A stretch of DNA of 22,858 nucleotides from Priapulus caudatus. Lineage: Eukaryota; Priapulida; Priapulimorpha; Priapulimorphida; Priapulidae. Below the pieces are notes generated by a model. The model saw only the letters and a list, made by a program, of their open reading frames with translations, was not told the origin of the DNA and did no database searches. This document shows, piece by piece, positions 1 to 10,284 of the stretch (positions within the stretch are counted from its first letter, which is position 1; each line of letters starts with the position of its first letter). Both the position numbers and the translations under genes were made by a program. Location of the stretch: NCBI RefSeq assembly GCF_000485595.1, contig NW_014578050.1:13145-36002 (forward strand), in the 5' to 3' direction.

Positions 1-83
1 CGCCCGCCGCCCCGCTCTCTCACCTCCACGAGTCGCCCCATTCCTCCCTCCCTCGCCCGCCGCCCCGCTCTCTCACCTCCACG
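1..83. repeat. 53-bp tandem duplication across a 5' splice site
   Basis: Bases 1-30 are identical to 54-83, giving a 53-bp period. On the minus strand each copy reads CGTGGAG|gtgagag, seven exonic bases followed by the donor of the hydrolase GHSIG exon. The authentic donor starts at 76 and the duplicated one near 23. The array touches the window edge, so it may have more copies. Confidence 0.85.
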
Positions 84-2612
84 GTATGTGTCCGGTGGGA
101 TTCATGAAGAAAGCCGACTCGACGGGGAGACCTGGCACCCGAGCAGCGGCAAACAGCAGCACGGGGAAGGAGCCTATGCTGTGACCGATGGCCATCGCAA
201 CCCTGCGCAGAACGGCCGCAGGTTACTGACAGAGAGCGAAATTTACGGGTCTTATGCTCCTCGAGCAACGAAGAGGATTAAGTGAGTACAGAAGGACAGC
301 GAAGAGGACTATGAAGTAAACGGTGGAGTCCTATGGGATTAGTGAAAAGGAGAAAGACACATCGCCATCCCTAGCATGGCTTTTCCTGCTTGCTGACAGG
401 AAAGATAGCTTGACCGAGCTACAATAGTCATGTCACATGTGCATTTGAACATGTATAACATGATGTGCCTTACCAGAAGAAATGTCCAGACTTTTACTTT
501 GACAGAAAGTTGGCAGCACAATTCACACATTGATAACTTCTTTTCGACCAGAAATAAACCAAATTTTTAGCCAACCTCCAGGGAACAAATCTGCAGATAC
601 TGAGCTGTTCATAAAACAGCTATGAACATCGATAAAAAAAAAACAAAGAAAATCCATTTCAAAATCATCGCTTGATACCTCTTGATTTTGAGGGCACCTA
701 GTAAGTCAACGATCAATTCAACCTTTTCCGGAATAGAATGCTGGAAATACCCGTCATCATCCATGTCCGTGAAGCCGTAACCTGTCACACAGAAATCACC
801 ATCTCAATTCCCATGTTTGCAGCATTTCATGTACACAACGACGATATCGAAGGACATCACCTTATTCCTATCCCTAACACAACCCTAACCGAACCCTGTT
901 CCTATCTGCAACTCTAACTTAACCGTAACAAAAACCATAACCTAACCGTAATCCAAACTTAACTCTAAACCGATCTTTAAATGAAAGTGTCAATGACACT
1001 GTAGCTCACCACAAATAACGTTTTTATAATATTCAGATTTAGGCACTGCCTAAAAGCGGAGCTCCCGATGTGTAATGTGTAAGATTGAGAGGATACGCTT
1101 ATTCCACGTAGCTGCTATGTACCACGTGACAATGGTGTTTCCCTGCCCATAACACAACTTTTGTCAAAGGTTAATTGGTTGCATGGAAGTGTTTACTTCG
1201 TATGAGTTTTTCTAGGCGGTAGCACACGGTTGCCATCTGTATATCGCAATAATAATTTATAAACCAAAATGAATCACAATTTGTGACAGTAGATGGCGCT
1301 ATACCCGCTTTGTAGCGATGGCGTTCGAAATAAATAGGTTATGCTGCGTTCCGACATGTTTTGTAAAACTTTACTCTAATATAGACGTTTTATCGGCAGG
1401 GTGAAAAGGAAATACCAATTTTGCATTAAAGATATTGTCAATGAAATCTTGTAAAACGAACCAGACGAGTGTGACACCACAGACTGTTTGTTATCTGCGT
1501 TTTTTGCATAAATTGCATAAACCTATCTAATTTGCATAATTTTTTTTTTAAATATCAAAACCCCTAGCCCTTATTCATTCACATACCAAAAATGAGCAAA
1601 ATCCGTTGAACCTGAACTGATTAATGGCAATTCCCATTTTTGCCAAAAAATTGCCGTGGCTCGAAAGTACGTCGACTGGCGTGCTCCAAAATATGACGTT
1701 CCATATGGGAGCATAGCAGTAACAACTATACCCAATTTCAAACATGTGGGTAAAACAGTTCTTGAGTTATCGTTGACCGAAGCGAAATGTTGACGGACGG
1801 ACGGACGGACGGACGGACGTACGACGGACGACGACCCATGGCAATAGCTCAGCTTGACGATGTCAAGGTGAGCTAAAAATGGGGCACGAAAGTTAAGCTG
1901 AGCCTGCACATACTGTCGCCAATCAAAATTGCAATAATTTAAACTCCTCCCATCCGTGTTACCTGGGAAGTTTGGCACTATCACGCGTGCATGGGGTTCC
2001 AGCTTGTCTACCAGTGGCAGGAAGCCCATGTGAGAGCCGGGAGCGCCGTGTACCAATATTATAACAGGTTTTTTCAGGTCCTCTGTCGTGTTGGCTGAAA
2101 TATGGAAACCAAGGGGCAGAAATTACAACGACTTCTTTGTAGAACAGTTACATCTATATACAGACTGAAGATGTATTCAAATAAAACTTAAACATTTATG
2201 ATTTACTTCAAGAATTCATATCGGAACCTCCTGAATACACATGCATTTTGCAATCCACGGTTTACTCAGGAAGTTGTATTCATATCTGATTTTCTCAACT
2301 GATATCTTTTTCATGCAATTACTGCTTGACCAAGCCAATGCATGGCCATTCTGGCACAAGTTCAATTGCAGTATTCTACTTGATTCTTGGAGGATTATAC
2401 CTGTATCAATGTAGGAAACCATCAAGTTGGCACTGACGCCAACGTATTTGGAACTGGACCAGTATTCCGATACACGACTGTTCTCATTCTCAGACAGTTC
2501 CTGGGATACGGCATTGTTCACAGATGCGTAAACTCCTTGGCACGTCTCCAGGTACTGGTACTGTAGCGGATATTTGTCTTTTAGATCTATTGATGTTTTT
2601 GTGCACATGGAC
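77..2612 (-). CDS. Alpha/beta hydrolase fold protein, 3' end outside window
   Basis: Four exons on the minus strand join in phase: 2612-2401 (ATG at 2608), 2094-1963, 781-679 and 202-77. Each has an AG acceptor and a GT donor (gtataa, gtaaca, gtatca, gtgaga). Numbered from the ATG at 2608, a strand ending VSYIDT leads into VIILVHGAPGSH (HG oxyanion region, about residues 80-91). NFPGYGFTDMDDDG follows at about 111-124, then AIGHSIGS, a classic nucleophile elbow with Ser157. About 191 residues are visible; the acid, the histidine and the C terminus lie beyond the left edge. The HGxPGSH and NFPG pattern resembles the metazoan hydrolase family once called DUF1057; the substrate is unknown. The exon acceptor at 2612 leaves one base before TCC-ATG, so either ATG 2608 is the start after a 5'UTR intron or a coding exon upstream was missed. 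The final donor is duplicated by a 53-bp repeat. The fold is well supported; the exact start is not. Confidence 0.8.
203..678. other. Hydrolase intron, no recognised element
   Basis: The 476-bp intron between the exon ending in KIKR and the AIGHSIGS exon. Both ends are GT-AG on the minus strand (gtatca at 678; gcgcag at 203). It is AT-rich, and I recognise no repeat or exon in it. Confidence 0.6.
782..1962. other. Long hydrolase intron: telomere-like and GGAC repeats
   Basis: This is the 1,181-bp intron between the NFPG exon and the YGFTD exon. At about 862-970 it holds a degenerate array of CCTAAC-, ACCCTAAC- and CCGTAAC-like words. At about 1794-1826 there is a GGAC tetranucleotide microsatellite with a GACGACG tail. 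Several ATTTGCATAA words lie near 1505-1545. I see no coding exon here. The open frame reading leftward from 1963 is only read-through of the donor. Confidence 0.6.
2095..2400. other. Hydrolase intron, no recognised element
   Basis: The 306-bp intron joining the exon ending in SYIDT to the exon starting NTTEDL. The donor is gtataa and the acceptor tttcag on the minus strand. The G left by the donor side plus CC from the acceptor side completes an alanine codon. Confidence 0.6.
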
Positions 2613-2636
2613 CTGTAAAGTAAAGAGATGGCTCTG

Positions 2637-3225
2637 CAGGGCTCGAATTAACCGACGGCACCGACGGCAATTGCCGTCGGTGCCCCTATCAATTGCCGTA
2701 CTGCCCCTGAAAATCCAACTCGACCGACGGCAGTCACCTGCCTTGCCCTTTTGTGTAATTGCCGTCGGTGCCCTTTAATCTACTGCCCTAGTTTCGTTTT
2801 TAGTCGAATCAACATAACACGTGCGCGTGCGTGCTGTAGTTGCAATGAGCTTAAAACCGATAGTCGCAGGAGGGAACAATAACAGCATCGGATAATTATT
2901 CACTCCTGATAGCGGGCATATAAAATTTATTGTTACTGTACTTCCATTAGCAGAGGGGGGTACAAGGGTCGGTGTTACGGTGTAAGCTTACATGGGGGCA
3001 TATTGTTTTGTACATTAAAAGCAAGACGATGTTGATGTACTAATTTGTTATGAGTTTTCCTTTATTTTACAAAAGTGCCTTGGTGCCCTTCTCAAATTTT
3101 GAAAGTTGCCTTGGTGCCTTTTAAAATTGCCTCTGTGCCCTTCCATTTTAGAGAAAATTCAAGGCGATTTCTCACGTGCCCTAAAAAAATTGCCTTGCCC
3201 TTCTCGCCGCTTAATTCAAGCCCTG
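2637..3225. mobile_element. Non-autonomous hAT-type MITE, 589 bp, 8-bp TSD
   Basis: The ends are imperfect inverted repeats: CAGGGCTCGAATTAA at 2637 and, on the other strand, CAGGGCTTGAATTAA ending at 3225. The element is flanked by a perfect 8-bp direct repeat TGGCTCTG at 2629-2636 and 3226-3233. CAGGG-type ends with an 8-bp duplication are characteristic of hAT transposons. The interior is rich in TTGCCNNGGTGCCC-like words, which look like subterminal repeats, and contains a 28-bp perfect palindrome at 2657-2684. No transposase frame is present. It lies 16 bp upstream of the 3' splice site at 2612 on the minus strand. Confidence 0.93.
2657..2684. repeat. 28-bp perfect palindrome inside the MITE
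   Basis: The left arm GGCACCGACGGCAA is followed directly by its reverse complement, with the axis between 2670 and 2671. Related single arms recur near 2728 and 2758. It is probably part of the subterminal repeat region of the hAT-type element. Confidence 0.9.
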
Positions 3226-3436
3226 TGGCTCTGTATCAGTGTATGAACAGAGAAATTAATGGTCGCTAGCACAGTAGTAACCTCGTAACCTCCTAAGTAG
3301 TATTAGTCTTGAAGCCCAATAAATTATACAGAAGATGGACAGAGTCAAAGTTGATTAAATCGATAGAGCAACACTGTGGATTGCACTAGAAGTTTCAATT
3401 TTACAATTAAGCAAAGAACTGAGAAGAAATCAGCAA

Positions 3437-3650
3437 CAAACACTAACAGTAACAGTCAGTAACACTAACAATAACACTAACAGTAACACTAACAGTCAGT
3501 AACACTAACACTAACAGTAACACTAACAGTAACACCAAGTTAACAGTCAGTAACACTAATAGTAACACTAACACTAACAGTAACATGAAGTAAAACTAAC
3601 AGTAACAGTCAGTAACACTAACACTGTCACTAACAATAACAGTAATCAGT
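3437..3650. repeat. TAACAC / TAACAG hexanucleotide array
   Basis: About 210 bp of mixed TAACAC, TAACAG and CAGTCAG words with a mainly six-base period and a few interruptions. It is a simple-sequence array with no coding potential. Confidence 0.85.
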
Positions 3651-4283
3651 ATACGATTAACACTGTGCTGGCAATCATCGACACGGTATAACCCCGTGTA
3701 ATGAGACTGCCGTTAGCGATAGAGCACCTGACTTACCGTTTACCGAACCCGATGATTCGTGGACAGTTCCGATTATGTGAATTGTGTAGAAGAACATCGC
3801 TTTTTTTCACTACGAAACTGCTATACCAACGGTTTACAGTCGGTTTATGCCTTTTGCATAAATTATGTGTATATAGATTACCTACTTGAAGACGTAAACC
3901 GATCCTCAATTGCAAAAACCGAGCGAATTGCATCGTACGTGTATATTTATCAGCTAGAACTAGCACATTTCAATCCAACTACAAATTAATAACGAAAGCG
4001 TGTATGTTCACGGGCAGCGCCATATTGCCTAGTTAGTAGTTGCCAATCAGCGCGTGTACCGCCACCTAGTAACGTAATATTGAATAGTTTTTTAGAAGAA
4101 AAATTGTGAATATTTTATAGAAAAAAATAAAACAAAAATTGCATTTATATTGAACCAGGAGTTGATAAATACAATCTGTTTGATACAGTGTGGTACCCGG
4201 CAGGACTGCCAGACGACAGCTAATGCAGTGTCTGTCCTCTACCTTGACCATCTTGACAGAGAGCACTGCTCGTCTTGCTTCAC

Positions 4284-4295
4284 TGCGCATGCGCC
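4284..4295. promoter_or_regulatory. NRF1-like site
   Basis: TGCGCATGCGCC fits the palindromic NRF1 consensus YGCGCAYGCGCR. It sits in a locally GC-rich patch between two divergent genes, where a bidirectional promoter would be expected. Use in vivo is inferred. Confidence 0.5.
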
Positions 4296-5070
4296 GGCGC
4301 CCAAAAGTTAGTAGACGGGTACCCGGTCTCACCTCTCGGCTTAGGAGTAATCGAGTAATCGAGCTCTCGGCTCCCATCGAGTAATTGAGGTGGGAGCGAA
4401 TACCAGTCTAGAAAGTTAGGGAACCAGCTTTGGGAACCAGTCTACTAGAAGTGGGCGCGCAAATTTCAAAACAGCATAACGTTTCATGTCAGAGAGCTAC
4501 AGACTTGCGCGATTTTGCGGTAATTTTAATTTATATTTTATAGTTTAATGGCAGTGAATACGGCTAGAACTCAGCTATACAGCTCTAGAACTATATCCCT
4601 AGCCTGACCTCAGCGAAGGGCTATACTTATAGTTTAACTATCAGTTCAACTTCTATAACTACTCATGCAGTACAATCAATAACTATTATTATTATTTTAT
4701 TATTAATATTATATTGCAACATCCACGGAGTGAGGTTATTGTAATTTGTTATTCAATGTGTACTGTGTACACTGTATACTGTATAGTCACAGTGTACGTG
4801 TCACTGACGCAGCAACATTTAATGCCAACGCTAATGTATTAATTATTCATGTGACCACCCACATGTCTGATACTATCAGTATCACTATTAACCCGACCAG
4901 GCTGTGTGACTAACGTCAATACACCAATAAGGGTGTATACACCAATTAGAATACCTAGGGGTATTCTAACCCTAGCAATACCGTTTCCTGGAGCTATATC
5001 ACTATCAGTATCAGTGATAGTATTTTGGTGTTTTTCCCAGCAGCTAGTTAACGACTGCTAGATCATCAGC

Positions 5071-8000
5071 ATGGCTATGCGCATTGCCAGGCGACGATCG
5101 CTTAGACCGCTTACAATACCAAGAAGAAGGCAGGACACGGATGTCACTGATGTAGCGCAAGCCGGACCTAGCGCAGACAGTGACTGCTGGGAAGATGTGG
5201 AAATCTGGGAAGCAAAATGGTAACAATTAAGATCAGAGCTCTGTGCTGCACACTATAATGCACTGTACCATCATCTACTCTAAATGTGACCCTAACGATG
5301 ATCATAATATGACAAGTCAATCATCCAAATAATAATTATTAGGATAAATACTGATGATACCGTTCAGACACCCACGCGTAGCTCAACACGCATACCCTCC
5401 CCCCCCCCTCACCGTTGCCGCAGGAAGGGCTACACACGTAGAACTAACTCGCACGATGTGAACTCGGGCTGATTGCATCGCGATCCACACTTGACGTAGG
5501 TCTTCGGCAAACACGAGTGAGGTGCAGCTGAACTGCTCTAGCGTCCTGGACGCCGCCGGCTGGATCACGACCTCCGACCTCCACCGCCCCGTAGAGTCAG
5601 CGCTCGCTTGGTGCCAGACCAAAGTGTCCGAGGTAAGCGCGAGACCGTCCCCTCGCTCACGCCTTGTTCGCTTGCCGAAGGTCGCAGAGCGGAGTCCGAC
5701 GCATCGCGGGCACGTGCCGAACGGGTCACGACTGGGTGCACTGCTCTAGCGTAGTCTTGGGAGTGTCGAGTGTTGTAGTGGGACTAGCTTGGACCGTGGG
5801 CTCTCTTCTCGACTGGTGCTATTCGCTAACGGCCTCGGTAAGATGTGGGACGTACAGTCGACGATGCGGGGCGCTTGTAGATACTGCTATTTAGTAATGC
5901 TCGTATTTCGAGGTTTCCCCTTCACTTCGTTCTTGGTGTGCATTAGAAAAGATGTGTCAGATGTGAGCAATCAATGTATTAAGACTCATTTAATGCCAAT
6001 CGAGCTCGCAGGTACGGTACAAAAACATGAACTCTAGATGGTTTATTTTTGGTACTACCAATAACACATTTTTACAATCCATACAATGCTATACAATTTT
6101 GTATAGATATGTTTATGGTATTGCATACATAACGAAGTACAGATGATTTTGCACTCTGAGCTCACATTTTAGTTTCACCTTTCAGGCGTGGAATGCCACC
6201 CAACAAGTACTTTTTCCATCGACGCGTTACAAGAGGGACCTAGATGATGCCATGTCCAGAGTTGAGCAGCTAGAAATAGAGCTACAAGGCTTGAAAAAAC
6301 AGAAGCTTGATCATGAGGTATATATACATGTGTATGCGCACACACATACACATGCATGCACGCAAGCAGGCACACTCACACTTGTGTATATATATATAAA
6401 TATATTTATATTCCATCTATGATTACAGCACAGCTAGACTGCGATGCTTTAGGCTATATGTCAGGACCATGGTGTGTGTTGCAACTGTTTTCAGGTAGTA
6501 TCTGCAAAGCCAGACCACCAGTACTGCGAAAAATGCGCGGGACATTTGGCTGGTCATTTGCCGCAGGCTGCATGTGTAGGGGCAGCTCCTCCCCCTCCTC
6601 CTCCTCCTCCTCCTCCTCCGAAAGCAGCTCCACCTCCACCTCCTCCCCCACCTCCCCCTGGCAAGTTGAATTCATCAAAGAAGCCTGTGATCAAGAAGAG
6701 CAAGAAGGTATTTATTTGTTTTTGAGTCTTGTAAGTCTAATAAATGCCGATTTAGCGCCTTAAAAGTAAACTCCATTTGACTAATGAGAGCCCAACCAAA
6801 TATGAACTAAACGTCGATGCCTGGTGTAGTGGATCTGAGTTTGCTATGACGGTCTCCATGGTTACAGGCAGAGAAGCCGGCAGCTGCGAGTCTGCCTTCG
6901 ATAAGCCTGGACGACATCAAAAAGGTCAAGCTGAAGAAGAGGTCGCCGGCGAAAACCGCTACTCCCGTGAGTTCGCTCATCATCTATGTCCCACTTGTCG
7001 AGCACCCAATTATGCACTCAGTTTCCTCGTGGGATGGATGTTTCACTTAGCAGTGTAATTAAGGGCCCATTGTCAGAAACATTAATAGTAATGAGTATCA
7101 TCAGTGTAAAATGCCCGACTTTTACACAACAGTTCTCTGGAAAAAAAGCTGTGACATTTTCTTCTCGTGATGTCGTAAGAATTTACGACATATCTGACAA
7201 TAGGCCCCTGAGTGACGCGACTCATTCCCTAAATAAGCTACGTTATCGCATGTGACGTCACCTCGCGTCCGTCAACCCATCGTCTTCGTCCCGTCGTTAT
7301 ACGTACGTCGAGCCCGCCACGTCCTTCTCCACGCGTGCGGCGGCAACTGATGCGCCACCTGGTGTTGTTGCAGGGCACGCCGGAGGGGAAGCTGCGCACG
7401 CCCCTCATTACGCTCGACGCTCTCCGCTCCGTCACGCTGAAGTCGTCCGAGAAGAAGCGCCGGTCCGTCGGCCGGCGCGCCTCGAAGGAGAATGGCGGCG
7501 GCGGCGACTTCCGCAGCGGCCTCAAGCGGTCGCGCGTCGATCGGTGAGTAGCGGGAGGGGGAGGGTCGATCGGTGAGTAGCGGGAGTTTGAAGGGTCGAC
7601 GTGAGTAAGCGGATAGGGGAGGGCGAATCGGTGAGTAGCGGGAGGGAAGGTTCGATCGGTGAGTTAGTCGGGAGTGGAGGGTCGATCGCGAGTACTGCGA
7701 GGGGAGGGTCCGATCGTTGAGATAGCGGGAGGGGAGGGTTCGTCGGTGAGTAGAGCGGGAGGGGGAGGGTTCAATCGTGAGTAGGGGGAGGGAGGGTCGA
7801 TCGGTGATAGCGGAGGAGGTGGTCGAGTTCGGTGAGTAGCGGGAAGAGGAGGGTCGCTCGTGAGTAGGTGGAGGGGGAAAGGGTCGATCAGGTGAGGTAG
7901 GAGGGGGGAGGGGATGAGGTATATGGAGGGTCGGTCGTCAATCGATACGTGAGTACTGGGAGGGGAGGCGATCGTGATAGCGGGAGGGATGGAGTATAGG

Positions 8001-9512
8001 AGGGGATAGGGCGATCGTGCAGTAGGCGGGAGGGCAGGGTCATCGTGAAGTACGGAGGGGATGACGTATAAGAGGTTGGTCACACATCATCTACTAGCCA
8101 GGAGGCGAAGGGTCGATTCGGTGAGTAGCGGAGGGAGGGTCGATCGGTGAGTAAGCGGGAGGAGAGATCGGATCGGTGAGTAGCGGGAGGGGAGGGTCGA
8201 TCGGTGAGTAGCGGGAGGGGGAGGTCGATCGTGAGTAAGGCGGGAGGGGAAAGGGTCGACCGGTGAGTAGGGGGGGAGGGTCGATCGGTGAGTAGCGGGA
8301 GGGGGAGGGGGTGGAGGTATAGGAGGGTCGGTCTTGCATCAATCGGTGAGTAGCGGGAGGGGGAGGGTCGATCGTTGAGTAGGGGGAGGGGATGGAGGTA
8401 CAGGAAGATCGGACACACGTCGATTGGTGAGTGGGGGGGAGGGGGCGCAGGAGGGTCCGTCTGCACGACCGCCCACGGTCGAAGTGATGGGGAACGCGAA
8501 AATATCTGGACGATACCCACACACGTCTGGTGGATCTCGAGCATCACCACCCATTCTTGAGTGTCCTTGCCCATCCTCGAGAATCCCCGTCGGCCCCGGC
8601 GACGTCATTCATCTCGCTGCCTATCCTCTCATTGTTGCAGGAGCCCGGGAGGAACCCCGCTGAAGAGGAACGTGGAGGAATGCGGGGAGGGTCTCACACC
8701 GACGATGACGCGTGCCTTGAAGAAGAAGTTCGAGGTGAGCGGCAGCCGTGTTCGGTGAAGGAACCCTCGGCATGGCCCCGACCTCTTGAATTTCCAGCCA
8801 ATAACTAGAGTCAAACCTGCCCGAGAGTCGACGTCTCCTTAGAGTGGATGCCTGTCTAGAAAGGATGCGTTTGGCATTCTCTCTGAGTGACTGTTATAGA
8901 GTGAAACCAGCTCGATAGAATCGAAACCAGTCTATAAAAGATACCTCTCAGAACCTGTTGAGTAACCCTTACATACATGTTTCACTGTAGTTAGTACTGG
9001 TTGCAGTGTTATATAATAGCTATATAATAGTTGTAGTTAGTAGCCAGTTAGCTAATTCTTAGCTAGTGGGATTTTATCATATATCCATGTATGGTATGCA
9101 CGTAGGCACAATGCCACATCGCCTCCCATCGACCTGCGCAAAATTCTTTCCTTAAAAAATCGACGAAACGTCGAGTCGCGAAGAATTCTCCGTGTCGCGT
9201 CCTCACTCCCCGCCATCCGGAACATTCCAGAACACGAAGACCCCGTCGCCGAGGGACCTCACGTCAACTTCCCCGACCGACGACGGGTTCCAGGATTTCG
9301 ACGACATTCCGACGCCGACGACGAGGAGGTCGGACGCGCGACGCTCCGGGGGGAAGCCCAGGAGAAGGTCTCACTCCCTGCTGAGGAGGTCCATCGGGAG
9401 GCAGTCTCCGGGGAAGCTGGTGGCGGCAGGAGCTAAGGGCGGGGACGGCGACGCGTCGGCTCGGTGGTCCGTGGCGCCGGATAGTCTGAACCAGGTTGCA
9501 CCTGATATGTAG
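5071..9512 (+). CDS. PRR11: PRR11-like proline-rich protein (nine exons)
   Basis: Exons: 5071-5219, 5500-5632, 5688-5837, 6186-6317, 6495-6707, 6868-6966, 7374-7543, 8641-8734 and 9231-9512 (stop TAG). All junctions are GT-AG and in phase, giving 473 residues; human PRR11 has 360. The N terminus is basic (IARRRSLRPLTIPRRR). A Trp-rich region (GWITTSDL, LAWTVGSLLDWC) is followed by a short coiled coil (about 160-188) and Cys199/Cys202. Proline runs are at 220-230 and 234-243. Next come ISLDDIKKVKLKK (about 270-282), LITLDALRSVTLK (about 303-315), RSPGGTPL (349-356) and GLTPTMTRALKKKF (366-379). The last four correspond in order to vertebrate PRR11 motifs. PRR11 is linked to G2/M progression and actin/Arp2/3 in vertebrates; that role is only inferred here. 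Many SP/TP sites suggest proline-directed phosphorylation. ATG 5071 has a good Kozak context (A at -3, G at +4). Exons 1-3 are less certain than 4-9. Confidence 0.85.
5838..6185. other. PRR11-like intron 3, no recognised element
   Basis: A 348-bp phase-0 intron with donor gtaaga and acceptor tttcag. It is AT-rich towards its 3' end, and I recognise no repeat in it. Confidence 0.6.
6967..7373. other. PRR11-like intron 6 carrying a small MITE
   Basis: A 407-bp phase-0 intron (donor gtgagt, acceptor ttgcag). Its centre is a short inverted-repeat element at about 7063-7207 that has a relative in DRG1 intron 2. Confidence 0.65.
7063..7207. mobile_element. Short MITE, GGGCCNATTGTCAGA ends (copy 1)
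   Basis: The left end GGGCCCATTGTCAGA (7063-7077) matches the reverse complement of the right end, GGGCCTATTGTCAGA (7193-7207), with one mismatch. The interior (TAGTAATGAGTATCAT, ACTTTTACACAACA) resembles 16443-16590 in DRG1. About 145 bp, non-coding. No target duplication could be fixed. Confidence 0.7.
7536..8440. repeat. Minisatellite built from the exon 7 5' splice site
   Basis: About 900 bp of variants of a roughly 28-bp unit, GGGTCGATCGGTGAGTAGCG followed by GGAGG. The first copy is the authentic exon 7-intron 7 junction (GTCGATCG|gtgagtag, donor at 7544). About a dozen later copies keep the donor word GGTGAGTA, for example near 7569, 7629, 7828, 8144, 8172, 8200, 8284 and 8342; others carry single-base indels. 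A longer interspersed unit containing GGAGGTATAGGAGGGTCGGTC recurs near 7916, 7987, 8305 and 8390. The array fills most of the 1,097-bp intron 7. The proline-rich open frames on its minus strand are artefacts of the repeat. Confidence 0.9.
8735..9230. other. PRR11-like intron 8
   Basis: A 496-bp phase-0 intron, donor gtgagc and acceptor attccag. Other acceptors upstream in the same open frame (from 9156) are out of phase, which favours 9231. The segment at about 8808-8960 (AGTCAAACCTG, then TAGAGTGGATGCC) looks like a decayed repeat of the AGTCAAACCTG type. Confidence 0.55.
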
Positions 9513-9590
9513 ATGGTTAGGCAGAAGACATCTGTACCAGGTGTGATGTCGAGATGTGGTAACTGGTTTATGATGTTATTCTCATAAATG

Positions 9591-9614
9591 CATATATATA
9601 TATATATATATATA
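9591..9614. repeat. AT dinucleotide microsatellite
   Basis: About twelve TA units in the presumed 3'UTR of the PRR11-like gene. Confidence 0.85.
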
Positions 9615-9963
9615 ATATGTATGTAACAGTTATCTTCCTCCTGATATGTGCACTTCTAGCTGATCTAGTGCTTTTCAAGAAGTTACTGAGCTACAGGAAT
9701 TTTACAGGGCCTAGTTGTTATGTGAGGAAGATATATGATACCGGTGTGAGTAGGTATAAGGAATACGTAGCAGGGTACTAACAAATGCATGCAGAAGGAT
9801 AATCTTTTATTTTGGTTGCTGGATCAATCAATTAATGATAGGACCGTAATTGTAAGGTTTTTTGGCTGATGTCGTTCGAGTGACGTATGGAAATCACGTT
9901 TACGTCTCTTTTCGTTGGGTAATTATACAATTACATGCATGTGACTGTACTGTGTGTACAGTA

Positions 9964-9969
9964 AATAAA
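9964..9969 (+). terminator. Candidate poly(A) signal of PRR11-like gene
   Basis: AATAAA lies 452 bp after the stop codon in AT-rich sequence and is the first canonical hexamer I see on this strand downstream of the stop. Cleavage position unknown. Confidence 0.35.
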
Positions 9970-10284
9970 TGTTTTACCTACCCTCTACCCCCATGCATAC
10001 ATGCTTGTTTAATGGAAGGAGCTAACACCCCTTACCTCACGTACATTTGTGATTTTTTAACATTTTATTGTTTTGATTTTACGTCTGCATATATATATAT
10101 ATAGTTGCATTCGTTTTTATAATCCTACAGCTTTAAATTAATTTGTAAATTAAATATTAAAAATTATTAGTGGGAAACTAGAGTAACTGTAGTAAGTGAA
10201 TGCGAACTACTGCAGAAAATAGATCACTAGTGATATATTTGTGGTTATATACAATATATATGTAGGGTAAAATTGTTATAGTGA

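Larger units (their letters stand above)
3234..5070. other. Spacer between divergent hydrolase and PRR11-like genes
   Basis: The spacer holds the hexanucleotide array, AT-rich DNA, an NRF1-like motif at 4284-4295, palindromic GTACACTGTATAC sequence near 4757-4800 and a repeat fragment at 4889-4981 shared with 18988-19726. Short open frames at 3701-3989 and 4066-4384 overlap on both strands and match nothing I recognise. The 5' exon or exons of the hydrolase may lie here, but I could not place one with a consistent phase. Confidence 0.5.

Noticed and set aside
1571-1962. Extension of the hydrolase frame past NFPG
   Set aside because: This is read-through of a GT donor into the intron and a GGAC microsatellite; the next exon at 781 restores family similarity.
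3701-4384. Upstream coding exon for the hydrolase
   Set aside because: Candidate ATGs and donors exist on the minus strand, but none leaves the two-base phase required by the acceptor at 2612.
6454-6763. Glu-rich minus-strand frame and Ser-rich plus-strand frame
   Set aside because: These are alternative frames of the poly-proline exon of the PRR11-like gene.
7664-8608. Several proline-rich minus-strand open frames of 89-164 codons
   Set aside because: They are translations of the GGAGGG-rich minisatellite in PRR11-like intron 7; no start context, splice signals or domain.
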